A DNA stretch of 64,000 nucleotides from Gordonia insulae (GCF_003855095.1 NZ_CP033972.1:2790001-2854000); one strand, 5' to 3'. Positions 16,768-25,683 are shown, numbered from the stretch's first letter. Translations and numbers: made by a program. The notes: generated by a model not told the origin, from the sequence alone.

Positions 16768-17899
16768 CTGTTGCCTGCGCTTTCGGGTCGATACTCGTTT
16801 CCCGTCGCTGCGCCCGCCCCTGCCGCGCGTCGGAATCGTCGGCGATCTCGTCGAGACGGGCGTCGGTCCCCCCGATGAGCCGCGCGAGATCCTTGGCGAT
16901 GGAGAAGTAGCGGTGTAGCGGGTAGGTGACGTCGACGCCGATCCCGCCGTGCAGGTGGGTCATCGTCCGGAGTGTCGCCGGGATCTCCGCGGCCAGCCAG
17001 TACCCGGCGATGCCGAGATCCTGTGTGGCATCGAGGCCTTCGGTCATCCGCCAGGCGGCCGCGGTGGTCGCCAGGTTCATCGAACGCCCGATGACATAGA
17101 TGTCGGCGAGTTGCTGCCCGACGGCTTGGAAGAGTGCGATCGGCTTGCCGAACTGTTCGCGCCCGGTGACATGGTCGGCGGTGAGCCGGGTCGCGCCGGC
17201 GACCAGGCCGTCCGCGTACGCCGACAACACGAGACGGTAGCGGTCACGCAGGGTCGCGGCGTCGGTGGACAGGAAGTCGGATTCGTCGACGGCGACCCCG
17301 TCGAACCGCACCGTGTACTCACCCCATCCACTCGACGACGGCGTGCGGACGATGCTGATGCCCGGGGTGTCGGTCGCCACGATCACGACGCCCCCGTCGG
17401 TCGTCACTACCAGCGCCGCGGATCCCTCGGCGTGCAGCACCCCGGTCTTGGTGCCGGTCAGCGTGCCGCCGCGAACGGTCGTATGGGGTGTGAGGGTCAG
17501 CGTGTCGCCCTGCTCACCGAGGGCGACCGCGTGCCATGCGCCCGCGCCGAGACCGCGACCCAATTTCGCACGGGCGTCGGCGGGCGCGTCACGCAGGGTC
17601 AGGGCCGACGCCAGTGTGCCGAGGGCAGGTGTCACCGCCGCCGACTCCCCCATGCGTCGCAGCAACGGCAGCAGATCGACGACCGCGACGTCGTCGCCGT
17701 CGAGATCGGCCGGCAACGGCAGGGCCATCAGCCCCGAATCGGTGATCGAACGCCAGAGGACGTCGTCGAACGCGCCGGGAGATCCCGTCCCGAGTCCCCG
17801 CTGCCCGAACTTGGTCTCCCAGTCCGGTTGATGTCGTGCGAACACCTCTGCGGCGGCGTCCCGAACCGCGACCGCCGTGTCGTCGAGGGCAAAGTCCAC
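16757..17899 (-). CDS. chsE1: Steroid acyl-CoA dehydrogenase subunit ChsE1 (FadE28)
   Basis: A 380-residue acyl-CoA dehydrogenase partner subunit. GTG 17899 lies seven bases after AGGAGG and is preferred over a longer TTG start. YADGLVAGATRLTADHVTGREQFGKPIALFQAVGQQLADIYV and the C-terminal MTHLHGGIGVDVTYPLHRYF are close to FadE28. It heads the operon chsE1-chsE2-chsH2-chsH1-ltp2-fadD19, preceded by one KstR box. cyp125, the usual upstream neighbour in mycobacteria, is absent here. Confidence 0.92.
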   Translation of the reverse strand: MDFALDDTAVAVRDAAAEVFARHQPDWETKFGQRGLGTGSPGAFDDVLWRSITDSGLMALPLPADLDGDDVAVVDLLPLLRRMGESAAVTPALGTLASALTLRDAPADARAKLGRGLGAGAWHAVALGEQGDTLTLTPHTTVRGGTLTGTKTGVLHAEGSAALVVTTDGGVVIVATDTPGISIVRTPSSSGWGEYTVRFDGVAVDESDFLSTDAATLRDRYRLVLSAYADGLVAGATRLTADHVTGREQFGKPIALFQAVGQQLADIYVIGRSMNLATTAAAWRMTEGLDATQDLGIAGYWLAAEIPATLRTMTHLHGGIGVDVTYPLHRYFSIAKDLARLIGGTDARLDEIADDSDARQGRAQRRETSIDPKAQATDVH

Positions 17900-17921
17900 C
17901 CCACTGCCTCCTTGCGACAAT

Positions 17922-17935
17922 TAGAACCTGTTCTA
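17922..17935. promoter_or_regulatory. KstR operator upstream of chsE1
   Basis: TAGAACCTGTTCTA is a perfect palindromic KstR box (TnnAACnnGTTnnA), 22 bases before the chsE1 start. Confidence 0.85.
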
Positions 17936-18017
17936 GTTGTATCAGACCGGCCCGCAGCTGTGGACCGTATGGGTCCTCAACTGCCGATTCGTCATCCGAT
18001 CACCACGTCCGGCGCCG

Positions 18018-20201
18018 TCAGCCACGGGGCAAACCGAGAATGCGTTCCGCTGCCGCGGTGCGCAGGATCTGGGTGGTGCCGCCGGCGATGGACAGGCACC
18101 GGTTCTGCAGGAACCCGTCGGACGAGTCACCGGCCGCCACCCCGTCGACCCCGAGCAGATCGAGCGCGAATTCGGGAACGGCCTGACGATGTCGGACCCC
18201 GATGAGTTTGCGGACACTGGACAGGGCCCCCGGATCGTGACCGGCCAACCGTCGGGTCACCGACCGGGCATCAACGACACGACCGACGTGCGCGTCGGCG
18301 ACGAGCGTCCCGAGGTCCGCCAGCTCACCGGACTCCAACGCCCTCGGCATCTGCTCGATCTGTCGCAGCAGCGCCTCCATCTCCTTGCCGAGGCCGGAAC
18401 CGCCCATCGCGACACGCTCGTTGGCAAGGGTGGTGCGGGCGAGGCGCCAGCCACCGTTGATCTCGCCGACCACACAGTCGTCGGGGACCACCACGCCGTC
18501 GAGGAAGACCTCGTTGAAGTTGGCCCGTCCGGTGAGTTCGCGCAGCGGCCGGATATCGATGCCCGGCGAACTCATGTCGATGAGGAAGTACGTGATGCCC
18601 TTGTGCTTCGGTGCGTCCGTGTCGGTGCGCGCGAGACAGACCCCCCAGGTCGCGTTGTGCGCCTGCGAGGTCCAGATCTTCTGTCCCTGCAGCTGCCAAC
18701 CGCCGTCGACACGCGTCGCCTTGGTTCGCAGTGCCGCGAGATCGGATCCCGCCTCAGGCTCGCTGAACAGCTGGCACCACACGGTCTCACCGAGCAGCGT
18801 CGGCGTCACGAAGCGTTCGCGCTGGGCGTCCGTGCCGTGTTCCAGGATGGTGGGAATGGCCCAGGCACCGATCACCAGGTCGGGCCGGACGACCCCGGCG
18901 CGGTCGAGTTCTCCGTCGATGAGCAGTTGCAGCGCCGGTTCGGCCGCGAGGCCGTAGGGCCGCGGCCAATGCGGCATCAGAAGGCCCGACTCGGCGAGTA
19001 CGCCGCGCTGCGCGACCTCGTCGGTTGCCGCGACCGCCGCGACCGCATCGCGGATCTCGGTCCGCCGGTCCTCGACGGCGGACAGGTCGATCTCGAATTC
19101 TCGGCGCGCACCGCTGCGTCCGAGGTGGGCGAGTTCGCGCCGGGAGTGGTCGGCGCGGTCGAGCACCGATCGCGCCGTGGTCGCGGCGCGCAGGTACAGA
19201 TGGGCGTCGTGCTCGAAGGTGAACCCGATGCCACCGAGTACCTGGATGCAGTCCTTGGCGTTGGCGACCGCGGCATCGGCCACGAGGATCTCGGCGGCCA
19301 GACGACTGATGGCGAGCTGATCGCGCGCATGGCCGGAGTCGGCCGCGGCGAGCACCTCGTCGACGGCGTGCGCCACATCCCACGCGACCGCGGTGAGTTC
19401 CTCACTGCGGCAGAGCATGTCCGCACAGATGTGTTTGATCGCCTGGAACGAGCCGATCGGCGCACCGAACTGCGTGCGCACCTTCGCGTAGTCGACCGCG
19501 GTGTTCAGCGCCCAGCGGGCCACGCCGCTCTGGTAGGCGGCGAGCGTCGCCGAGAGCACCCCAGTCACCAGCGGACCGTCGTCGAGCGCGACGAGCTGCG
19601 ACGGATCGATCCCGGTCACCCGTACGTGCGACACCGATTCGGTGCCGCTGATCGATCCCTGCGGCGCGACGTCGAATGCCCCGACCCCCGGCGGCACGAT
19701 CCACCAATCGCCGGCACGACCGTCGACCCGCAACGGCACCAGTAGGGCACATCCCTCGACGAACCCCGGTACGAGACCCAGGTCGATCCCGTCGTCCACC
19801 AGCTCGAAGGGTCCGGTGCGCGCGTACGCGGCGGCGGGGACCGTGGCCGCGAGTTCGCCGGCGGCGAGGCGTCCGAGGATCTCGCCGGCCCGATCGTCCG
19901 CGCACCGTGTGAGCCCGATGGCGGCGGCCACGATGGGACCGATGGGACCGGGCACCAGGTTGTACCCGCATTGCTCGACCATCGCCGCGACATCGGTGAA
20001 GGTGGCGCCGAAGCCGCCGTGCTCCTCCGGCAGTGCGCCCGCGAAGACGCCGAACTCGGCCAACTGGGGCAGGAGTCCGGTCCACTGGTCCCGCGGCTTG
20101 TCGATGTCCGCGCGTACCAGATCGGTGGTCTGGACGGTCTGCGCCCAGGTTTCGATCGCGTTGCAAACAGCGATCTGTTCAGTAGACGTGGCGATTGTCA
20201 C
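18018..20201 (-). CDS. fadE34: Fused two-domain steroid acyl-CoA dehydrogenase (FadE34/ChsE3-like)
   Basis: A 727-residue protein made of two acyl-CoA dehydrogenase domains in tandem. The first (about 1-350) includes YAKVRTQFGAPIGSFQAIKH and VLGGIGFTFEHDAHLY. The second (about 355-727) includes WCQLFSEPEAGSDLAALRTKATRVDGGW and the closing SIAGGTTQILRTAAAERILGLPRG. GTG 20201 follows AGAGGAA. M. tuberculosis FadE34 (ChsE3, Rv3573c) has the same fusion, acts on the five-carbon steroid side chain, and is divergent from kstR (Rv3574), exactly as here. A KstR box lies 36 bases upstream. Confidence 0.92.
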   Translation of the reverse strand: MTIATSTEQIAVCNAIETWAQTVQTTDLVRADIDKPRDQWTGLLPQLAEFGVFAGALPEEHGGFGATFTDVAAMVEQCGYNLVPGPIGPIVAAAIGLTRCADDRAGEILGRLAAGELAATVPAAAYARTGPFELVDDGIDLGLVPGFVEGCALLVPLRVDGRAGDWWIVPPGVGAFDVAPQGSISGTESVSHVRVTGIDPSQLVALDDGPLVTGVLSATLAAYQSGVARWALNTAVDYAKVRTQFGAPIGSFQAIKHICADMLCRSEELTAVAWDVAHAVDEVLAAADSGHARDQLAISRLAAEILVADAAVANAKDCIQVLGGIGFTFEHDAHLYLRAATTARSVLDRADHSRRELAHLGRSGARREFEIDLSAVEDRRTEIRDAVAAVAATDEVAQRGVLAESGLLMPHWPRPYGLAAEPALQLLIDGELDRAGVVRPDLVIGAWAIPTILEHGTDAQRERFVTPTLLGETVWCQLFSEPEAGSDLAALRTKATRVDGGWQLQGQKIWTSQAHNATWGVCLARTDTDAPKHKGITYFLIDMSSPGIDIRPLRELTGRANFNEVFLDGVVVPDDCVVGEINGGWRLARTTLANERVAMGGSGLGKEMEALLRQIEQMPRALESGELADLGTLVADAHVGRVVDARSVTRRLAGHDPGALSSVRKLIGVRHRQAVPEFALDLLGVDGVAAGDSSDGFLQNRCLSIAGGTTQILRTAAAERILGLPRG

Positions 20202-20236
20202 GTGATTCCTCTGTATGTCAGGTTGTGACGGGCAAT

Positions 20237-20250
20237 TAGAACCTGTTCTA
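20237..20250. promoter_or_regulatory. KstR operator in the fadE34-kstR intergenic region
   Basis: TAGAACCTGTTCTA, identical to the chsE1 box, lies between the divergent fadE34 and kstR genes and can control both, giving autoregulation. Confidence 0.85.
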
Positions 20251-20321
20251 ATATGCCATGGGTGGTTGCCGTCCGGTAGGCACCCCGTGGACCACCGATC
20301 AGTGAGGATGTCTTCGAGCAC

Positions 20322-20984
20322 ATGGCACGACCTGCACCGGCAAACGCCTCCGTCGAGTCGACGGCGGACTCCGCCCCGACGGCCGGCACGGCGTCGGTGG
20401 GGACCGAATCCGGCTCGGCCGCTCAGCGTGAGCGGCGGCGCCGAATCCTCGACGCCACCCTCGCCCTGGCCTCCAAGGGCGGTTACGACGCCGTGCAGAT
20501 GCGCACAGTCGCCGACAAGGCCGACGTCGCCGTCGGAACCCTCTACCGCTACTTCCCGTCCAAGGTGCACCTGCTGGTCACCTCGCTGGCCCGCGAACTC
20601 GGACGAGTCGAATCACGGGTCGATCGCTCACAGCTACGTGGCGACAACGCCGTCGAGCGGCTGCGCCACGTCCTCGACATGATCACCTACGCCATGCAGC
20701 GCGATCCCCTCCTCACCGAGGCGATGACGCGAGCGTTCATGTTCGCCGACGCCTCGGCGACTGCCGAGGTGGATCAGGTGGCCGGGATCATCGACCGACT
20801 GCTGGCCGGTGCCATGGTCGACGACGGTGAGCCCACCGAGGAAGACCTCGCGGTAGCGCGGGTACTGGCCGATGTCTGGATGTCGAATCTGGTGCAGTGG
20901 CTGACCCGACGGGCGTCGGCCACCGACGTCACCAATCGCCTCGAACTGACCGTGCGTCTCCTGCTCAAGGATCGCACCAACTAG
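20322..20984 (+). CDS. kstR: TetR-family repressor of cholesterol catabolism, KstR
   Basis: A 220-residue regulator. After a disordered, Ala/Ser/Thr-rich N-terminus of about 32 residues, RERRRRILDATLALASKGGYDAVQMRTVADKADVAVGTLYRYFPSKVHLLVTSLARELGR is the DNA-binding domain and is nearly the same as M. tuberculosis KstR. MTRAFMFADASATAEVDQV and LSNL-like VWMSNLVQWLTRRASATDV match its ligand domain, which binds 3-oxo-cholestenoyl-CoA-type thioesters. It is about 20 residues longer than Rv3574 at the N-terminus. Divergent from fadE34; four KstR boxes occur in this window. Confidence 0.95.
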   Translation: MARPAPANASVESTADSAPTAGTASVGTESGSAAQRERRRRILDATLALASKGGYDAVQMRTVADKADVAVGTLYRYFPSKVHLLVTSLARELGRVESRVDRSQLRGDNAVERLRHVLDMITYAMQRDPLLTEAMTRAFMFADASATAEVDQVAGIIDRLLAGAMVDDGEPTEEDLAVARVLADVWMSNLVQWLTRRASATDVTNRLELTVRLLLKDRTN

Positions 20985-21002
20985 CTGTTCCCGATCGAAG
21001 GA

Positions 21003-22058
21003 TCAGCGGCCCGCGGGCTTGGCGGCCTTCACCGCCGGGTTCAGATCTGCCGAGATCATCGGCCACGTGCGGCGGAGGTCGGACTCCCAGTACTCCCACG
21101 AGTGGGTTCCGTTGGGGCGGGTCATGACCCGCATCGGGACGCGCAGGCCACGCAGTCGGGACACCATCTGCTGGGTGCACGAGTTCACCGCGGCCTCGAT
21201 GATGCCGCCGAGGACCACCTGGTTCGCCAGGGTCAGCGGATTGCCTTGGATCAAACGGGCTTCGGGCCGATCATAGGGTCCGGGCAGCCCGGTCCCGGAC
21301 GTCATGTACACCTTGGTGCTACGCAGCTTCGCCGCGTTGACGAAGGGGTCGTTCGCCCGCCAGCCCGCACCACCGACCGGGCCCCACATGTTGGTGAGAT
21401 CGCCCTGCCCGCGGTCGGCGACCACCATGCGAATGTAGGCCTGTCCCACCGGATCACTGGTGCGCGCGCATCCGCTGTAGGCGGCAACCGACCGGTAGAG
21501 GCGTGGTGCGGCGATCGCGAGATTGAGCACCGAGGTGCCGGCCATCGAGATACCGGCGATCGCATTGACCTTCGTCGTGCCGAACTCCTTGTCGATCAGG
21601 GGCGGCAGCTCCTTGGTCAGAAAGGTCTGCCACTTGTTGCGGCCCAGCACCGGGTCGTCGTGCTGCCAATCCGTGTAATACGAGAACGCGCCACCGATGG
21701 GCGTGACGACGTTGACGTTCTTGTCGGCGAAGAACTTCACGTAATCGGTCTTGGCCGCCCAGGTCGCGGAGTCCTCGCCACCACCGGCGCCGTTGAGGAG
21801 ATAGAAGGTGGGCCGGGGTTTGCTGGTGTCACGCGGACGAAGAACGGTGATGGGGATCATCTTCCGCATCGCCGCCGAGTAGACGATGGCGGTGACCTGC
21901 TGCTTGTTGTCGTGAATGACCGTGTCGATCCGGGACACCGCCGGATCCGGTGTGGGCGCGGCCGAAGCGGCCGCCGAACCCAGCGTGAGCGCCACGGCGA
22001 CCACCATCCCGGCACTGACCCACGCACCCCGACGACGACCTCTACGTGTGGTCACCAC
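21003..22058 (-). CDS. Secreted esterase of the antigen 85/mycolyltransferase-like family
   Basis: About 351 residues, with a signal peptide at roughly residues 1-40 (TTRRGRRRGAWVSAGMVVAVALTLGSAAASAAP). The alpha/beta-hydrolase nucleophile elbow is GISMAGTSV, the oxyanion region YLLNGAGGGEDSATW, and the C-terminal His is in GTHSWEYWESDLR, a block typical of Ag85/esterase D proteins. Ag85 proteins move mycolic acids onto trehalose and arabinogalactan; this member lacks enough of the FbpA-C signatures to assign that substrate firmly. GTG 22058 is preferred because GAAGGGG lies just upstream; an earlier in-frame GTG at 22091 lies inside GTGACA repeats. It is convergent with kstR. Confidence 0.8.
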   Translation of the reverse strand: MVTTRRGRRRGAWVSAGMVVAVALTLGSAAASAAPTPDPAVSRIDTVIHDNKQQVTAIVYSAAMRKMIPITVLRPRDTSKPRPTFYLLNGAGGGEDSATWAAKTDYVKFFADKNVNVVTPIGGAFSYYTDWQHDDPVLGRNKWQTFLTKELPPLIDKEFGTTKVNAIAGISMAGTSVLNLAIAAPRLYRSVAAYSGCARTSDPVGQAYIRMVVADRGQGDLTNMWGPVGGAGWRANDPFVNAAKLRSTKVYMTSGTGLPGPYDRPEARLIQGNPLTLANQVVLGGIIEAAVNSCTQQMVSRLRGLRVPMRVMTRPNGTHSWEYWESDLRRTWPMISADLNPAVKAAKPAGR

Positions 22059-22077
22059 ATCCCCTTCAGCCACATTT

Positions 22078-22092
22078 GTCACTTTTGTCACA
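22078..22092. promoter_or_regulatory. Direct repeat of GTCAC upstream of the Ag85-like gene (possible MtrA site)
   Basis: GTCAC at 22078-22082 and GTCACA at 22087-22092 repeat with nine-base spacing, about 20 bases before the start. MtrA of M. tuberculosis binds GTCACA-type direct repeats, including at fbpB, so this is a candidate MtrA site; spacing and regulator are inferred. Confidence 0.4.
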
Positions 22093-22139
22093 AATGCTAT
22101 CGGGCCGTCGCGACCACACCCAAGCCGAGAAGCGCCTTG

Positions 22140-22781
22140 TTAGGTGTTCGTGACGTTGGGTTCACGCGGAACCATGAGCGCGAACATCGGCCGCAGACAG
22201 TCGGCGAGGTCGGCGTCGGAATCGGCGAGCCACCGCTCGTGACCTGCCGAGGACGCCGAGAGAACCGCGTAGCCGACGGCCAGCGGGTACTCGTCGCCGG
22301 GTTCGCCGCCGGTGCGTCGGGCCACGAATTCCGCGACGACGCCGCGCCACTGTCGATAGACCGCGTTGGCGTGCGCCTGGACGGCAGGCGCATACAGGAT
22401 CAGTTCCGCACGCTGGCGTGCCCACTCCACTTCGTCGCCGCCGTGGCTGATCGCCGAGATGAACGCCTCCGCGACCACGTCCACCGGATTCGTCGACGGC
22501 GACGACGTCTCGATCATCTCGCGGAACTGTTCGAGTTCGGCATCCGATTCGACCCACACGACGTCGGCCTTGGTCGCGAAGTACCGGAAGAACGTCCGCC
22601 TGCTGACGCCGACTGCCGCGGCGATGTCCTCGACGCTCGTCTCGTCGAACCCGTCACGCAGAAACAGTCGCTGAGCAGCGACCGCGAGTTCGTGCGGGCT
22701 CGTACTGGCCGGCCGGCCACCGCGATCGACCGCGACCTCGGGACCGTCCCCGGATTCGGCGGCGGCACTGTCAGGACTCAT
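22140..22781 (-). CDS. TetR-family regulator of the MftR type
   Basis: A 213-residue regulator. STSPHELAVAAQRLFLRDGFDETSVEDIAAAVGVSRRTFFRYFATKADVVW is the DNA-binding domain; the RRTxFRYxxxKxxxxW ending is characteristic of mycofactocin-system regulator MftR. The C-terminal part (AELILYAPAVQAHANAVYRQWRGVVAEFVARRTGG, ... HERWLADSDADLADCL) also follows MftR. MftR responds to acyl-CoAs in the family. No mft biosynthetic gene is visible here; instead it is divergent from a mycofactocin-type SDR, its likely target. Confidence 0.8.
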   Translation of the reverse strand: MSPDSAAAESGDGPEVAVDRGGRPASTSPHELAVAAQRLFLRDGFDETSVEDIAAAVGVSRRTFFRYFATKADVVWVESDAELEQFREMIETSSPSTNPVDVVAEAFISAISHGGDEVEWARQRAELILYAPAVQAHANAVYRQWRGVVAEFVARRTGGEPGDEYPLAVGYAVLSASSAGHERWLADSDADLADCLRPMFALMVPREPNVTNT

Positions 22782-22835
22782 GTGGACATCGTCTCATCGT
22801 GGTGTCGATACGCGCCCATAAGACACCCTGGCGTT

Positions 22836-22850
22836 GTGACACTGCGTGAC
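22836..22850. promoter_or_regulatory. GTGAC direct repeat in the mftR-like/SDR intergenic region
   Basis: GTGAC occurs at 22836-22840 and 22846-22850, ten bases apart, between the divergent regulator and SDR. It may be an operator or promoter element; no regulator can be named. Confidence 0.35.
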
Positions 22851-22904
22851 ATATCCTCGTTCTGAGACGTGGATCACAGGGTCGGGTCGAAGGGAATCAG
22901 CATC

Positions 22905-23732
22905 ATGGGCAAGCTCGAGGGCAAGGTCGCCTTCATCACCGGCGCGGCGCGGGGTCAGGGCCGCAGTCATGCGATCCGACTGGCGCAGGAGGGCGCCGAC
23001 ATCATCGCCGTCGACGTCAGCGAACAGATCGCCACGGTCCCGTACGCCACCGCCCGCCCGGGCGATCTCGAGCAGACCGTCAAGGAGGTCGAGGCTCTCG
23101 ATCGACGGATCATCGCGTCCGAGGTCGACGTCCGTGACCTCGCCGGCCTGAAGAAGGCCGCGGCCGACGGCGTGGCCGCGCTCGGCCGCATCGACATCGT
23201 CCTCGCCAACGCCGGCATCAGCACCATGTCGCCGACGCTCGAGATGGAGGAGGAGATGTGGGACGCGATGATCGACATCAACCTCACCGGAGCGTGGAAG
23301 ACGGTGCGCGCGGCCGTCCCGTACATCGTCGAAGGCGGTCGCGGCGGCTCGGTGGTGCTCACCAGTTCATTGGCCGCGGTCATCTCCTACGAGAACATCG
23401 CGCACTACACCGCGGCCAAGCACGGACTGGTCGGCCTCATGCGAGTCCTGGCGAAAGAGCTCGGCCCGCAGAGTATTCGGGTGAACACCGTGCATCCGAC
23501 GACCGTCGCCACCGACATGGTCCTCAACGATGCCACCTACCAGCTGTTCCGCCCGGACCTCACCGAGCCGACCCGCGCCGACTACGAGGAAGCCGCACGC
23601 GAGATGAATCGACTTCCCGTCGCGATGGTCGAGCCGGTCGACATCTCCAACGCCATCCTCTATCTCGTCTCCGACGACGGTCGGTACGTCACCGGCACGA
23701 CCCACGTGGTCGACGCCGGTGGTCGGCTGTAA
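22905..23732 (+). CDS. Mycofactocin-coupled SDR family oxidoreductase
   Basis: A 275-residue SDR starting at ATG 22905 after AGGGAAT. TGAARGQGRSHAIRLAQEGADIIAVD is the cofactor region, followed by the extended loop with SEQIATVPYATARPGDLEQT that is diagnostic of mycofactocin-coupled SDRs. NAG and the catalytic AHYTAAKHG are present. In this subfamily NAD is bound without exchange and mycofactocin is the electron acceptor. It is divergent from the MftR-like regulator and followed four bases later by moxR and VWA genes. Confidence 0.87.
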   Translation: MGKLEGKVAFITGAARGQGRSHAIRLAQEGADIIAVDVSEQIATVPYATARPGDLEQTVKEVEALDRRIIASEVDVRDLAGLKKAAADGVAALGRIDIVLANAGISTMSPTLEMEEEMWDAMIDINLTGAWKTVRAAVPYIVEGGRGGSVVLTSSLAAVISYENIAHYTAAKHGLVGLMRVLAKELGPQSIRVNTVHPTTVATDMVLNDATYQLFRPDLTEPTRADYEEAAREMNRLPVAMVEPVDISNAILYLVSDDGRYVTGTTHVVDAGGRL

Positions 23733-23736
23733 GCCC

Positions 23737-24693
23737 GTGACCCTCGACGAGACGACCATCAACGGCTCCATCGACCTCGCCGCGATCCGCACCCGGATCG
23801 CGGCGCAGGTGGTGGGTCGCGACCGCGAACTCGATCTGGTACTCGCCGCGGTTGCCGCCGGACGCGACCTCATCCTCGAGGGCCCGCCGGGTACCTCCAA
23901 GAGCACGCTGCTGCGGGCGATCACGGCGGAGTGGGGCATCCCGCTGGTCCTGGTCGAGGGCAATGCCGATCTGACACCGAGTCGTCTGGTCGGACACCAC
24001 AATCCGTCACGCGTGCTGCGTGAGGACTACAGCGCCGACAACTTCGTCGACGGCCCACTGCTGGAGGCCATGCGCGTCGGCGGATTCCTCTACGTCGAGG
24101 AGTTCAACCGCGCCCCGGAGGACACCGTCGACGCATTGCTGACCGCCATGGCGGAACGGGTCATCACCGTGCCGCGGGTCGGCACGGTCGCCGCGCGGCC
24201 CACCTTCCGGGTCGTCGCCTCGATGAATCCTTATGACAACGTCGGCACCACCCGGCTGTCGACCTCGGTGCACGACCGCATGTGCCGTCTCGTGGTCGAC
24301 TACCAGGACGCCACGGCAGAGCGTGAGATCGTCACGCGCCGAGCACAACCCACGCCGCCGCGAATCGTCGCCGACGCCGTGGCCGTCACCCGCGCGACCC
24401 GTGATCGGGAGGACATCCGGCAAGGGAGCAGCGTCCGCGGGGCGATCGACCTCGCGTTGGTGGTCGCCCAACTCTGCACCATGCGTGGTGTCACCGTGCC
24501 AGGCGGCGAGACGGTGGCACCACCCCGCGACCTGCCCACCGATTACACCACCGCGTTTCTCGACGCGATGATGGTCGCGCTGTCGGGTCGAATCCACCTC
24601 GACGACACCGCCTTCACCACCGCCGAGGGCATCCTCACCGAGATCTGGCAGGATCACTTCCTGCTCGGTCCGGCCGCCGCCGAGCCCGGTTGA
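23737..24693 (+). CDS. MoxR-family AAA+ ATPase
   Basis: A 318-residue AAA+ protein starting at GTG 23737, four bases after the SDR stop; an overlapping GTG at 23719 is the alternative. Walker A is EGPPGTSKST near residue 50; the Walker B region GGFLYVEEFNRAPEDTVDALLTAM has Glu-Glu in place of Asp-Glu; sensor 1 is VASMNPYDNVGT. MoxR ATPases with VWA partners insert metals or remodel oxidoreductases. The VWA gene follows after 24 bases, so an activating complex for a nearby dehydrogenase is plausible but unproven. Confidence 0.88.
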   Translation: MTLDETTINGSIDLAAIRTRIAAQVVGRDRELDLVLAAVAAGRDLILEGPPGTSKSTLLRAITAEWGIPLVLVEGNADLTPSRLVGHHNPSRVLREDYSADNFVDGPLLEAMRVGGFLYVEEFNRAPEDTVDALLTAMAERVITVPRVGTVAARPTFRVVASMNPYDNVGTTRLSTSVHDRMCRLVVDYQDATAEREIVTRRAQPTPPRIVADAVAVTRATRDREDIRQGSSVRGAIDLALVVAQLCTMRGVTVPGGETVAPPRDLPTDYTTAFLDAMMVALSGRIHLDDTAFTTAEGILTEIWQDHFLLGPAAAEPG

Positions 24694-24717
24694 AGAGTCA
24701 TCGAGGCGGATTCGCCG

Positions 24718-25683
24718 GTGGCCCGGCACTCGCCGGGCAAGCGGCACGCCCGGACCATGCAACCCCTACGACGACGACCCAAGACTCTCGAGGAGCAACC
24801 GGACCTGCTCGTCGCCTCGTCGTCGAGCGGGGGGTTCGTCATCGCCGGCAGCCAACGCCGCACGACCGGCGCGGCCGTACCGCCCGGCGGATCGGGACCG
24901 CCGTCGGTCACCGACGAGACAGGCGAACTGGACTCGGAGGCAGATGCACGGGTCGTCGACGAGGTCGCCAGACAGCGCGCACGCCGGATCGCACGCAAAC
25001 TTGCTCTCGCGCAGATACTCCGGACTCGCGAGGCGCCGCGCGCCGCCACCGGCGCCCTGGTGACGCGACGGTGGCGCGGCGATTCCGATGAGATCGACCT
25101 CGACGCAACGCTCGAGGCCGTCGCCGCGAACCCGTTGCCGACCGACGACGACATCCTTGTGCGGCAACGTGTTCGACGACGGCGGTCGATCGTCCTCGTG
25201 GCGGACATCTCCGGGTCTGCGCGTGGCGAGCAGGTCCGAACGGCGGCCGCCACCGTCGGCGCCCTGGTGGGTGAGCTGAGCCGGGACGCCGTGGCCGTCA
25301 TCGCCTTCTGGTCGGATGCGGCGCTGCTCTCGCCCCTGGGTCGGCCCGTCGAGCCGGACCAGGTCGTCGATCAGCTCCTCACGTTGCCGTCCCAGGGACT
25401 GACCAACGTGGGGTTCGCGCTGTCCGTCGCGGCCGACCAATTGCGCGGGACCCCCGCGGCCGACTCCCGCGTGCTGTTACTCAGCGACTGCGTGCACAAC
25501 GCGGGACCCGATCCGCGGACCGTCGCCGCGACGGTCCCCCGTCTCGACGTCCTGCTCGACGTCTCGGGTGAGCACGACACCGACCTCGGGCGCGACCTGG
25601 CCCAGGTCGGCCACGGTCGCTGCATCCCGATCCGGACCGATCACGATGTCGCGCCCGCGTTGCGGCGGATCTTCGCGCCCTGA
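24718..25683 (+). CDS. VWA (CoxE-like) domain protein, partner of MoxR
   Basis: A 321-residue soluble protein. The N-terminal 150 residues are charged and low-complexity (Arg/Ala-rich helix DEVARQRARRIARKLALAQILR). The C-terminal half is a von Willebrand A domain with the MIDAS motif DISGSARGE near residue 160, the Thr in GLTNVGFA and the Asp in LLSDCVHN. The domain binds a divalent ion and presents a partner protein to the MoxR ATPase. The first start after the in-frame moxR stop is GTG 24718; no clear ribosome site, so coupling is likely. Confidence 0.82.
   Translation: MARHSPGKRHARTMQPLRRRPKTLEEQPDLLVASSSSGGFVIAGSQRRTTGAAVPPGGSGPPSVTDETGELDSEADARVVDEVARQRARRIARKLALAQILRTREAPRAATGALVTRRWRGDSDEIDLDATLEAVAANPLPTDDDILVRQRVRRRRSIVLVADISGSARGEQVRTAAATVGALVGELSRDAVAVIAFWSDAALLSPLGRPVEPDQVVDQLLTLPSQGLTNVGFALSVAADQLRGTPAADSRVLLLSDCVHNAGPDPRTVAATVPRLDVLLDVSGEHDTDLGRDLAQVGHGRCIPIRTDHDVAPALRRIFAP

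Noticed and set aside
20202..20570. N-terminal extension of fadE34 to 850 residues
   Set aside because: It would cross the KstR box and the kstR start; GTG 20201 has a ribosome site and gives the family length.
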